A stretch of DNA of 37,101 bases, from contig JAONKT010000005.1 of the NCBI GenBank assembly GCA_028377625.1, positions 1 to 37,101 on the forward strand, in the 5' to 3' direction. The number at the start of each line of letters is the position of its first letter. Position 1 is the stretch's first letter. The notes under the pieces were generated by a model. It was given only the letters and a program-made list of their open reading frames with translations. It was not told where the DNA came from and ran no database searches. Shown here in pieces: positions 23,505 through 31,050 of this stretch. The stretch is from Candidatus Nitrosopumilus sp. Its GTDB lineage: Archaea > Thermoproteota > Nitrososphaeria > Nitrososphaerales > Nitrosopumilaceae. The position numbers were made by a program, and so were the translations under genes.

Positions 23505-23714
23505 ATGGAAGATGATGAAAAAGGGAAAGAATTTTTAAAATTAATTGATGATCAAAATACTGTTCAGTGGAATATTGTTGCAAAATTATCTTCTTTAATT
23601 AAATCTGAATGGAATTCTACAGAATTAAAAAGTGAAATTGAGACTTTAGTAAATGATCATTATAAAATAACTAAAGATCTTAACAGTTTAGATAACAATA
23701 ACAGTATTTTATAA
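23505..23714 (+). CDS. Small 69-aa acidic helical protein, unknown
   Basis: 69-aa protein, acidic at the N-terminus, mostly predicted helix (EFLKLIDDQNTVQWNIVAKLSSLIKSEW and a second helix SEIETLVNDHYKITKDLNSL). No motif recognised. ATG start; TTTTTTATC is centred about 25 bases upstream, so a leaderless mRNA is possible. Its end overlaps the convergent ctaB gene by six bases. Confidence 0.6.
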   Translation: MEDDEKGKEFLKLIDDQNTVQWNIVAKLSSLIKSEWNSTELKSEIETLVNDHYKITKDLNSLDNNNSIL

Positions 23715-24638
23715 TCCGGAATCTACCATTAATGCAATAAATAAGACTGCTAAATAGGGACTAGAAAATTTAAACAATGTCCATGCGGCTGTTTCCATAG
23801 GTTTTATTGTAACCCAAACTGATAATCCTAACATTAATGCACCTGATGCAATTGCAGTCCACAAATATACATCACCTACCATGTTTTCACCGTTTTCAGT
23901 TGTAATGAAAAATGGTGCAATTGAAAATAATACCATTACAACAGTAGATAATGCAATAGCTCTTGCTGATGTTTTCTCAGATTGTACTGCAGTTAACATT
24001 GGAACATTTACTTTATTGTAATCTTCTTTGAAATGTAATGTTAACGCCCAAATGTGCATTGGAATCCAAATAAACACTAATCCTGCCATTGCAAGACCCA
24101 TTGTCCATAAATCTGACATACTTACTGCAACCCATCCAATCATAGGTGGCGAACCTCCGCATAGTCCTCCTAAAATAATATTAGTTCTAGAATTTCGTTT
24201 TAGTACATATGAATAAACAATGATATTGTTTACTAATGCAAATGCAATGAAAATTGTTGCCCATATTCCTTGCTCAAATGTTGTAGTAAATGAAATTGCA
24301 AAAGCCAACACCAATGATATACCTGCTAATGCTAATCCAAAATTTCTTGCTTTAACTGCAGGGTAAATTCTCTTTGATGGAAGAGGTCTATCTTTTGTTC
24401 TTTCCATGATAGCATCAATATCTCTATCGTGATAGTTTGTCAAAGTATTAGCTGCTGCAGAACCTGATGCTACTGAAAATAACATCAATGCCCAAGTTTC
24501 AATTGAAATTGGAATATTGTAAATATTTGATGCTGTTAGTGCGGCTCCAAATGCAGTAAATACAAGTAAATACCAAATTTTTGGTTTTGTTAATTCATAA
24601 TAAACTGCTACCCTTGAACTAGCTGTTTGTTTTTGCAA
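23709..24638 (-). CDS. ctaB: Protoheme IX farnesyltransferase (heme O synthase)
   Basis: UbiA-superfamily membrane prenyltransferase that converts heme B to heme O for heme-copper oxidases. Seen: about eight or nine hydrophobic segments; the first Asp-rich motif NYHDRDIDAIMERTKDRPLP with Asn68, Asp71 and Asp75; and the second loop region with HFKEDYNKVNVPML. Length 309 aa. The start is TTG 24638, supported by GGTGA six bases upstream inside the end of lrp. It lies two bases after the lrp-type regulator, so the two are one operon. Expected to serve the terminal oxidase of an aerobic ammonia oxidiser (inference). Confidence 0.94.
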   Translation of the reverse strand: MQKQTASSRVAVYYELTKPKIWYLLVFTAFGAALTASNIYNIPISIETWALMLFSVASGSAAANTLTNYHDRDIDAIMERTKDRPLPSKRIYPAVKARNFGLALAGISLVLAFAISFTTTFEQGIWATIFIAFALVNNIIVYSYVLKRNSRTNIILGGLCGGSPPMIGWVAVSMSDLWTMGLAMAGLVFIWIPMHIWALTLHFKEDYNKVNVPMLTAVQSEKTSARAIALSTVVMVLFSIAPFFITTENGENMVGDVYLWTAIASGALMLGLSVWVTIKPMETAAWTLFKFSSPYLAVLFIALMVDSGL

Positions 24639-24640
24639 TA

Positions 24641-25108
24641 TTAGTCACCACTATTTGATGGCATATATGGCATTGCTTTAGTTCGTGATTTCATTTCAAT
24701 AAATGACTCTGATGACTGAATACCTTCAACTCTACCTATCTTTTCTGAAACCATTTTGTGCATTTGATCCAATGATCTTGAATACATTGTGACTAGTATG
24801 TCAAACCTACCTGTAACTTCTGCAACTTCTCTCACTCCATCAATACTGAATAATTGTTCAATTACATTATCTCTTTGTTTTGTATCTATGTTGATTCCTG
24901 TTAATGCTTTAACTTCGTATCCAAGTTCAGCATCATTGACATCTATTGTAAAACGTTGAATTAATTTTCTTTTTACTAATCTTTTGATTCTTGAATAAAC
25001 TACTGATGAATTTACATCTATTTTTTTTGATAATCGTGGAACTGAAATTGAAGCATCATTAGATAATTCTGATAAAATCTGTAAATCTAAATCATCAACT
25101 TTTACCAT
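24641..25108 (-). CDS. Lrp/AsnC-family transcriptional regulator
   Basis: 155-aa regulator. Seen: N-terminal helix-turn-helix (about 5-55) with DLDLQILSELSNDASISVPRLSKKIDVNSSVVYSRIKRL, and the C-terminal RAM/ACT-like effector domain with VREVAEVTGRFDILVTMYS. ATG 25108 is preceded by AGGTG at six bases and by a TATA-like CTTTATAAGA about 38 bases upstream. It is co-transcribed with ctaB and may respond to an amino acid or to a metabolic signal; the ligand is not evident. Confidence 0.93.
   Translation of the reverse strand: MVKVDDLDLQILSELSNDASISVPRLSKKIDVNSSVVYSRIKRLVKRKLIQRFTIDVNDAELGYEVKALTGINIDTKQRDNVIEQLFSIDGVREVAEVTGRFDILVTMYSRSLDQMHKMVSEKIGRVEGIQSSESFIEMKSRTKAMPYMPSNSGD
24645..24649 (-). 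promoter_or_regulatory. Ribosome binding site supporting the TTG start of ctaB
   Basis: GGTGA on the minus strand lies six bases before TTG 24638, within the last codons of the lrp-type gene. No ATG fits the family N-terminus better. Confidence 0.55.
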
Positions 25109-25114
25109 CTAAAA

Positions 25115-25119
25115 CACCT
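25115..25119 (-). promoter_or_regulatory. Ribosome binding site of the lrp-type gene
   Basis: AGGTG on the minus strand, six bases before ATG 25108. A leader of about a dozen bases is implied by the TATA-like CTTTATAAGA at 25141-25150, so this gene is probably not leaderless, unlike many neighbours. Confidence 0.5.
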
Positions 25120-25178
25120 AAACCGATGTGGATTTCTGGTTCTTATAAAGTTATTATTGTAAAAATTACAATTAATTT

Positions 25179-26255
25179 CTAAATTTTACCTTTTTTGTAT
25201 AACATTTCTGCTAAAAGAACAGCTCCTTTTGCAGAACCCATTTTTTTATTATGTGAAAATAACATGTACTTCAAACCATTATCAAATAACTCTTCTTTTT
25301 CAACTCTTCCAATTGTCGTTGTCATTCCATCACCCACTGTTCTTTCCATTCTGGGTTGTGGTCTGGTTGGATCTTCATGAAATGCATAGTAATCTTTGGG
25401 AGCAGAAGGTAATCCAATTACTGAACTGTCTTTATTACTTTGATTGTAAGTTTCTTTTGCCATTTCTGGATTAATTTCTTTTGTAGTTTCTACAAAAACT
25501 GATTCAGTATGACCATCAATTACTGGAACTCTGGTACAAGTACAACTGATTTTGATATCTGCATCTTCAATTTTTCCATTGATTAGTTTACCCAAAATTT
25601 TTCTTGTTTCTAGTCTTACTTTTCCTTCTTCTTTTGGAATATATGGAATGATATTATCTGTAATTCCCATTGCAGAAACACCTGATTTACCTCCACCCGA
25701 AATTGCTTGCATTGAAGTCATCATGACTTTTTTTGCACCATATTGCTCAAGTAATGGTTTTAGTGTAATTGCTAAACCTGTAGTTGTACAGTTTGGTAGC
25801 GGTGCTACAAATCCTTTCCAGTTACGGTTTTTCTTTTGAATTTCTAATAATTCTGTTTGTTCATCATTTATTCCTGGAATAAGTATTGGAACATCGTCTT
25901 CATATCTATATGCAGAACTAGTTGACACTACAGGTAGTTCTGCTGCCATTTTAGTTTCAATGTCTATAGCAGCTTGTGATTCTACTGCTGAAAATACTAA
26001 GTCTAATTGTGATGTGTCAAGATCATCAACTTTCTTGACTACCATTGATTTGATATATTCTGGAATTTCGCCACCAACATCCCACATGATGATGCCTCCA
26101 TCATTTCTAATGGCTTCTAGATAATTTTTACCTGCAGAGCGTTCTGAAGCTGCAATTTGAGTTACCTCAAACCATGGGTGATTATTCAATGATTGGACAA
26201 ATTCTTGACCTACAGAACCTGTAACCCCAATTATTGCAACTTTTTTCTTCTCCAT
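25179..26255 (-). CDS. asd: Aspartate-semialdehyde dehydrogenase (or malonyl-CoA reductase paralogue)
   Basis: NAD(P)-dependent dehydrogenase, 358 aa. As ASD it reduces aspartyl phosphate to the semialdehyde for Lys, Thr and Met synthesis. Seen: GVTGSVGQE nucleotide loop (10-18), PLPNCTTTG with catalytic Cys156, SCTCTRVPVIDGH with substrate Arg242 and catalytic His249, and the archaeal/fungal-type ending. Alternative: in Sulfolobales malonyl-CoA reductase evolved from the same family, and thaumarchaea fix carbon by the 3-hydroxypropionate/4-hydroxybutyrate cycle, so a reductase role cannot be excluded from sequence. It is followed downstream by the lrp-ctaB pair and is divergent from the cobalamin operon across 82 bases. 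Confidence 0.85.
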   Translation of the reverse strand: MEKKKVAIIGVTGSVGQEFVQSLNNHPWFEVTQIAASERSAGKNYLEAIRNDGGIIMWDVGGEIPEYIKSMVVKKVDDLDTSQLDLVFSAVESQAAIDIETKMAAELPVVSTSSAYRYEDDVPILIPGINDEQTELLEIQKKNRNWKGFVAPLPNCTTTGLAITLKPLLEQYGAKKVMMTSMQAISGGGKSGVSAMGITDNIIPYIPKEEGKVRLETRKILGKLINGKIEDADIKISCTCTRVPVIDGHTESVFVETTKEINPEMAKETYNQSNKDSSVIGLPSAPKDYYAFHEDPTRPQPRMERTVGDGMTTTIGRVEKEELFDNGLKYMLFSHNKKMGSAKGAVLLAEMLYKKGKI

Positions 26256-26308
26256 AATGAGAATTTAGATCGGTTTCAATTAATAATCGTTTTCAGATTA
26301 CCAAAACA

Positions 26309-26318
26309 TACTAAATTA
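26309..26318 (+). promoter_or_regulatory. Putative TATA element of the cobalamin operon
   Basis: ATACTAAATT-type sequence centred about 24-25 bases before GTG 26338, consistent with a leaderless start. I found no sign of a cobalamin riboswitch in the 82-base gap. Confidence 0.35.
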
Positions 26319-26337
26319 GCCAATTCTATTTTGAACT

Positions 26338-27420
26338 GTGAAAATAAACACAAAATCATCCATTCGTAAGCATTCTCCTGTAATTCATGGAGGAAAAATT
26401 CCTTCAAAAAATAGCGATCACAAAATTATTGATTTTAGTTCAAATATTACTCCTTTAGGAATTCCTAATTCTGTAAAATCAATCATTAAAAAAAATTTAG
26501 ATAACGTCAAATTTTATCCTGATCCACATTCTGACACTGTAGTTTCAAGTTTAGAAAAATATACTCATTTATCAAAATCAAATATTATTGTTGGAAATGG
26601 TGCAATAGAAATTCTTTATAATTTCTGTTTTGCATTATTATCGAAAACAACTAAAGTGTTAATTCATGTACCAACATTTCAAGAATATGAAACTGCAGTA
26701 AAACTAAGTAATTGTAAAATTTCTTATTTTAATTCATTGAATTTATCAAAAAATATTGATTTGTTTATTTCAAAAATTCCAAAAAATGGATGTATTTTTC
26801 TTTGTAATCCTAATAATCCTACAGGTGAATTATTATCTAAAAAAGAATTATTATCTGTAATAATTACAGCAAAAAAATTAAAAACCATTGTGTTTATTGA
26901 TGAATGTTTTATTGAATTAGTACCAAAATCTAATGAATCTGTTCTATCTTATGTAAAAAAATATGATAATCTTTTTATTTTAAGATCTCTAACAAAATCA
27001 TTTGGATTACCTGGATTAAGAATAGGATATGGATGTGGTTCTAAAGAAATAATTAAAATTTTACAAAAAATAAAAATTCCATGGAGTGTAAATTCATTGG
27101 CACAGGATGCAGCAAATGTTGTAATTAAAAATGTGTCTCATATTAAAAAATCTAATTTCATAATTAAAAAAGAGTTAAAATATTTAGAAAATGCAATTTC
27201 TATTTTAAATGGATTTGAATGTATTTCTTCATCTACTAATTTCATTTTAATTAAAACAAAATATGATTCTACAAAATTACAAACAAAATTATTAAAAAGT
27301 AAAATTTTAATTCGTGACTGTAAAAATTTTAGAGGTTTAGATAATCATTATGTTAGAATTGCAGTAAAATCTCACAAAGATAATGTAAAATTAGTAGCAG
27401 CATTGGAGAAAATCAAATGA
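26338..27420 (+). CDS. cobD: Aminotransferase-fold PLP enzyme, probable L-threonine-phosphate decarboxylase (CobD)
   Basis: PLP-dependent enzyme of the HisC-like class, 360 aa. Seen: SSNITPLGIP near the start, GNGAIEIL (86-93), NPNNPTGELL (158-167), FIDECFIELVP, and the PLP-lysine segment SLTKSFGLPGLRIGYG with Lys220. HisC itself shares this layout, but position at the head of a run of cobalamin genes (cobQ, cbiB, cobS, cobY) argues for the CobD role of making (R)-1-aminopropan-2-ol phosphate, the nucleotide-loop linker. The start is GTG. The stop overlaps the next gene in ATGA. Confidence 0.85.
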   Translation: MKINTKSSIRKHSPVIHGGKIPSKNSDHKIIDFSSNITPLGIPNSVKSIIKKNLDNVKFYPDPHSDTVVSSLEKYTHLSKSNIIVGNGAIEILYNFCFALLSKTTKVLIHVPTFQEYETAVKLSNCKISYFNSLNLSKNIDLFISKIPKNGCIFLCNPNNPTGELLSKKELLSVIITAKKLKTIVFIDECFIELVPKSNESVLSYVKKYDNLFILRSLTKSFGLPGLRIGYGCGSKEIIKILQKIKIPWSVNSLAQDAANVVIKNVSHIKKSNFIIKKELKYLENAISILNGFECISSSTNFILIKTKYDSTKLQTKLLKSKILIRDCKNFRGLDNHYVRIAVKSHKDNVKLVAALEKIK

Positions 27421-28256
27421 AATCTTTAATGATTCAGGGAACTTCCTCTGGTGCTGGTAAAACAACATTAGTTGCAGCCTTATGTAGAATTTTTTCAGAC
27501 AAAGGCTACAGTGTTGCTCCTTTTAAATCTCAAAATATGTCTAATTTTGCTTATAGTACGCCTGATTTTGAAATTTCTCGTGCTCAAGCAATTCAAGCTT
27601 TTGGTGCACGTTGTAACATAACTTCTGATTTGAATCCTATTTTATTAAAACCAGTTGGAAATTATTCTAGTATTGTTTACTTGAATGGAAAACGCTTCAA
27701 AAAAATGCATGCTCAAGAGTACTACGAAAAATTTGTAAATACTCAAGGTATGAAAATAGCCACAAAATCATTACAGACTTTACAGAAAAATTTTGATTTG
27801 GTAATTCTAGAAGGTGCAGGTTCTCCTGCAGAAATTAATTTACAAAAGTATGATATTGCAAATATGAAAATTGCTAAAAAAGCAAATGCACATGTATTAC
27901 TTGTAACTGATATTGATAAAGGAGGATCTTTTGCAAGTTTAGTTGGAACAATGAATTTAATTGATAAAAAATATCAAAAGCTTGTAAAAGGATTTGTTTT
28001 TAATAAATTTCGTGGCGATCTTACTGTATTGAAACCTGGATTTAAAAAATTAAAAAATATTACAAAAATTCCAACAATTGGAACTATCCCATTAATGACA
28101 TTAAATTTACCTGAAGAAGATTCTCTTAATGCAAAACCTAAAGATATTACTTTTAATAAAAAAAATATTTCTAAAATTAATAATGAATTAAATAAATTAT
28201 CAAAAATTGTTAAATCAAATATAGATATTAATACAATTGAGAAAATATTACAATGA
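27417..28256 (+). CDS. cobQ: Cobyric acid synthase-like protein, ATPase domain only
   Basis: Amidates cobyrinic acid a,c-diamide side chains in the family. Seen: P-loop GTSSGAGKTT (8-17), the CobQ signature FKSQNMSNFAY (36-46), ISRAQAIQAFGA, LNPILLKPVG, VILEGAGSPAEINL, and VTDIDKGGSFASLVGT with GFVFNKFRGD. That is the complete dethiobiotin-synthetase-like half. The protein stops at 279 aa, whereas family members are near 480-500 aa with a C-terminal glutaminase (GATase) domain. That half is missing. The stop runs into cbiB by ATGA, with no remnant of the lost domain, so this is a real architecture and not a frameshift seen here. The ammonia source must differ (inference). Confidence 0.88.
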   Translation: MKSLMIQGTSSGAGKTTLVAALCRIFSDKGYSVAPFKSQNMSNFAYSTPDFEISRAQAIQAFGARCNITSDLNPILLKPVGNYSSIVYLNGKRFKKMHAQEYYEKFVNTQGMKIATKSLQTLQKNFDLVILEGAGSPAEINLQKYDIANMKIAKKANAHVLLVTDIDKGGSFASLVGTMNLIDKKYQKLVKGFVFNKFRGDLTVLKPGFKKLKNITKIPTIGTIPLMTLNLPEEDSLNAKPKDITFNKKNISKINNELNKLSKIVKSNIDINTIEKILQ

Positions 28257-29224
28257 TTCTTGAATCTATTTTTATTATTGGTTTTGCAATTTTAATTGAT
28301 TTAATATTTGGAGATCCAAAAAATCGTTATCATCCAACAGCTTGGATAGGAATATTAATTGCAAAATTTACTCCTCCTGCAAAACATCATAACCCAATAT
28401 TTGAAAAAATTAATGGGATTTTAATTATAATAATTATTTCTGGTATTGTTATTTCATTATTGTCTGGTCTTAATATTGGAATTTCTTTAATTTCTATTGA
28501 TTATATTTCATTAATTGTCTCTGTATTAATTGGAGCCTTATTGCTTAAGACAACTATAGCTATTCGTGGAATGGAAAAACATGCAACTAGTGTATTGGAA
28601 TCATTGGAAAGTAATAATCTTGATTTGGCCAGAAATTATCTATCTATGATTGTTAAACGAAATACTACTAATTTAGACAAAAATCATGTACTTTCAGGCG
28701 TACTAGAAAGCATCAGTGAAAATACTGTTGATGGTATAACTGGTCCAATGTTTTATTATGCTTTTTTTGGGTTATGGGGAGCTTTTGTTTATCGAATAAT
28801 CAATACAGCAGATTCAATGATTGGGTACAAAAATGATTTTTTTAAAAATTTAGGATGGTTTACTGCTATCAGTGACACAATCTTAAATTATATTCCATCT
28901 AGGCTTACAGGATTGATAATGATTGTTTCAGCAGCTATTTTACAAAATAATTGGAGAAATTCTTACAAAGTGATGATGAGGGATGGTAACACAACTGAAA
29001 GTCCTAATGCTGGATACCCGATGGCAGCATTAGCCGGAGCTTTAGAAACTAAATTTGAAAAAATAAATCATTACAAATTAGGTGATGGTGAGATTACACT
29101 CACAAAATATCATGTTTATTCTGCAATTAAGATTATGAAATTAACATCAATTCTTTTCTTTGGACTTGTTACAGTTCCAATTATTCTAATTTTATCTATG
29201 ATTGGATGGTGGCTCTATGTTTAA
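28253..29224 (+). CDS. cbiB: Adenosylcobinamide-phosphate synthase CbiB
   Basis: Membrane enzyme that joins aminopropanol phosphate to adenosylcobyric acid. Seen: the conserved DLIFGDPKNRYHPTAWIG near the N-terminus, membrane helices, LVKR-type MIVKRNTTNLD, ESISENTVDGITGPMFYYAFFGLWGAF, YKNDFFKNLGWFTA, and MMRDGNTTESPNAGYPMAALAGAL. Length 323 aa. It overlaps cobQ by ATGA and cobS by eight bases. Confidence 0.95.
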   Translation: MILESIFIIGFAILIDLIFGDPKNRYHPTAWIGILIAKFTPPAKHHNPIFEKINGILIIIIISGIVISLLSGLNIGISLISIDYISLIVSVLIGALLLKTTIAIRGMEKHATSVLESLESNNLDLARNYLSMIVKRNTTNLDKNHVLSGVLESISENTVDGITGPMFYYAFFGLWGAFVYRIINTADSMIGYKNDFFKNLGWFTAISDTILNYIPSRLTGLIMIVSAAILQNNWRNSYKVMMRDGNTTESPNAGYPMAALAGALETKFEKINHYKLGDGEITLTKYHVYSAIKIMKLTSILFFGLVTVPIILILSMIGWWLYV

Positions 29225-29942
29225 ACAAATTGGTTCAATTTTTTCTTTTTTAACAATTTTACCAACATCAAATTCTACATTAGATGATATTGCAAAATAC
29301 ATGTATCTATTTCCTATTGTTGGAATCTTCATTGGAATTTTAGTAGGTTCATTTGGTTTTGGTTTATCATTTCTTTTAGATCCAATTCTAGTTAGTTTTC
29401 TTGTAGTTACATCAATTGTAATAATAACTGGAATTCATCATGCAGATGGTTTAGCTGATTTTGCTGATGGTCTTATGGTGAAAGGTAGTAAAGAAAAAAA
29501 ACTTAATGCAATGAAGGATCTTTCTACAGGTTCTGCAGGAGTAGTTGCAATTGTTTTATATTTGATTGGCTTGGTTGTCACAATTTCACTTACGAATGGA
29601 TTTGATTTGTTTAAGGCAATTTTGATTAGTGAAATTTTAGCAAAATTTTCAATGGTTCTATTGGCAAGTTTAGGAAACTCAGCATCAATAGGCTCAAACT
29701 CTCCTTTTATGAAAATTATGAAAGATAGGAAAAAACTAATGGTGGCTTTTGTAATTATGATAATTCCTGTTGCTTTAGTTGCTGAAACTACTGGGTTAGT
29801 CATGTTAGTTGTAACTTTTCTTGTAACATTGATAATTTTGGCAATATCTAACCGTAGTTTTGGCGGAGTTACTGGAGATGTTCTAGGAACAACTAATGAA
29901 TTAACTCGCCTGTCATCTTTGATGGTGTTTGTGTCATTATGA
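29217..29942 (+). CDS. cobS: Adenosylcobinamide-GDP ribazoletransferase (cobalamin synthase) CobS
   Basis: Integral membrane enzyme that joins adenosylcobinamide-GDP to the lower-ligand riboside in the last stage of B12 synthesis. Seen: SFLTILPT near the start, HHADGLADFADGLMV with the metal-binding Asp residues, KLNAMKDLSTGSAGVVAI, and GGVTGDVLGTTNELTRL near the C-terminus, all family hallmarks, plus multiple membrane helices. The frame opens with TTG 29202, but ATG 29217 (preceded by GGTGG) gives the standard N-terminus. Length 241 aa. It overlaps cobY by ATGA. Confidence 0.94.
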   Translation: MFKQIGSIFSFLTILPTSNSTLDDIAKYMYLFPIVGIFIGILVGSFGFGLSFLLDPILVSFLVVTSIVIITGIHHADGLADFADGLMVKGSKEKKLNAMKDLSTGSAGVVAIVLYLIGLVVTISLTNGFDLFKAILISEILAKFSMVLLASLGNSASIGSNSPFMKIMKDRKKLMVAFVIMIIPVALVAETTGLVMLVVTFLVTLIILAISNRSFGGVTGDVLGTTNELTRLSSLMVFVSL

Positions 29943-30523
29943 TTGGTTTGATAATGGCAGGTGGTAAAGGTACACGTATGAATTTAGAAAATGAAAAATT
30001 ATTACTTAAATATAAAAAACCAATCATCTTTCATGTATTTGATTCTTTAAAAAATTCTAATTGTTTTTCAAAAATTTTAGCATTAACTAGTTCAAATTCT
30101 CCAAACACAAGAACATTATTACAAAAAAATAATATTGAAATTTTTGATACTACTGGAATTGGATATGTTGAAGATTTAACTTTGCTACTTCAATCTACAA
30201 ATGATTCGGTGTTAGTTACTTCAGGTGATTTACCGTTATTGGATGCAGAAATTATACAAAAAATTGTTAAAAATTATGAACCGGAAAAAATTTGGACAAG
30301 TATACTTGTTACTAATCAGTTTTTAACTAAACTAGGATTAGAATCTGATTACTTTGTAACTCATAATAATCAAAAATGTAATTATACTGGAATTTCTTTA
30401 ATTAATGCAAATAAAATTAATTCATCTAAAAATTTGGATGAAAATTATATTATAATTGATGATAAGCGAATTGCATTTAATTTAAACACAAAACAGGATT
30501 ATGAATTACTCAGCACTACCTGA
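29939..30523 (+). CDS. cobY: Adenosylcobinamide-phosphate guanylyltransferase CobY
   Basis: Archaeal replacement of CobU that makes adenosylcobinamide-GDP from GTP. Seen: a nucleotidyltransferase fold starting IGLIMAGGKGTRMNLENEKLLL (GG/KGTR nucleotide loop and the Lys), VTSGDLPLLD in the middle with the metal-binding Asp, and NYTGISLINANKI. 194 aa, normal. Related MobA-like transferases look similar; the cobalamin operon context decides. The end overlaps the convergent eS27 gene by 18 bases. Confidence 0.88.
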   Translation: MIGLIMAGGKGTRMNLENEKLLLKYKKPIIFHVFDSLKNSNCFSKILALTSSNSPNTRTLLQKNNIEIFDTTGIGYVEDLTLLLQSTNDSVLVTSGDLPLLDAEIIQKIVKNYEPEKIWTSILVTNQFLTKLGLESDYFVTHNNQKCNYTGISLINANKINSSKNLDENYIIIDDKRIAFNLNTKQDYELLSTT

Positions 30524-30703
30524 AACTTTACCGTTTATTTTAGCTTTAGAACCTGTTGGTTCTGAAATTGTATTGCCACAAGAATTGCATGCAATAATTG
30601 TAGATGCATGAGAATATATTATTTGTAATTCACCACATTCTTCACAATTAACTTTTTGAAACTTACTTGATGGTTTTGGAACTTCGATGTGATCTTTCTT
30701 CAT
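30506..30703 (-). CDS. rps27e: 30S ribosomal protein eS27
   Basis: Zinc-ribbon small-subunit protein, 65 aa. Seen: the two pairs CEEC and CNSC about 15 residues apart, followed by ISEPTGSKAKINGKV, which is the family ending. It overlaps the end of eL42 by ATGA on the same strand, the usual archaeal eL42-eS27 pair. It is convergent with cobY, overlapping it by 18 bases. Confidence 0.96.
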   Translation of the reverse strand: MKKDHIEVPKPSSKFQKVNCEECGELQIIYSHASTIIACNSCGNTISEPTGSKAKINGKVSGSAE

Positions 30704-30981
30704 GCTGCTACCAACTCAAATTTCTTAATTCTAACCCCTGTTTTATTGTATTTCTTTTTACAGACAGTACATGTCATAATAGGAGTAACTTTCTTAGTAA
30801 CTTTAGCTGGTTTTGCAAGTTTTGGGAATTTTTGTCCACCATAACCTTTCTTACGTTCAGCGTGACGGCGTTCACCTCTAGCAGAACCACGTCTCTTTCC
30901 AGCCTTGTAAATGGAGACCTTTTGGTCAGTATGTGTTTTACATTTTGCACAATACTTTCTGATCACCTTTGGAATGTTCAT
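30700..30981 (-). CDS. rpl44e: 50S ribosomal protein eL42 (L44e)
   Basis: Zinc-binding large-subunit protein near the E site, 93 aa. Seen: MNIPKVIRKYCAKCKTHT with the first Cys pair, the basic KRRGSARGERRHAERKKGYGG loop, and CTVCKKKYNKTGVRIKKFEL with the second pair. ATG 30981 has GCTTAAATTA about 27 bases upstream, so a leaderless eL42-eS27 mRNA is likely. Confidence 0.97.
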   Translation of the reverse strand: MNIPKVIRKYCAKCKTHTDQKVSIYKAGKRRGSARGERRHAERKKGYGGQKFPKLAKPAKVTKKVTPIMTCTVCKKKYNKTGVRIKKFELVAA

Positions 30982-31003
30982 ATCAACAAAACCTCTTCAT
31001 CCG

Positions 31004-31013
31004 TAATTTAAGC
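31004..31013 (-). promoter_or_regulatory. TATA box of the eL42-eS27 operon
   Basis: GCTTAAATTA on the minus strand, centred about 27 bases before ATG 30981. Confidence 0.5.
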
Positions 31014-31020
31014 ATTGAAC

Positions 31021-31028
31021 CTATAATA
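31021..31028 (+). promoter_or_regulatory. TATA box of the adenine deaminase gene
   Basis: CTATAATA is centred about 26 bases before ATG 31051, predicting a leaderless mRNA. It sits only about 8 bases from the divergent ribosomal-operon TATA box, so the two promoters may compete. Confidence 0.5.
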
Positions 31029-31050
31029 GTCATAAATTTCATTTATTATT

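Noticed and set aside
26256-26337. Possible cobalamin riboswitch before the cob operon
   Set aside because: Only 82 AT-rich bases; no B12-box-like sequence or stem system.
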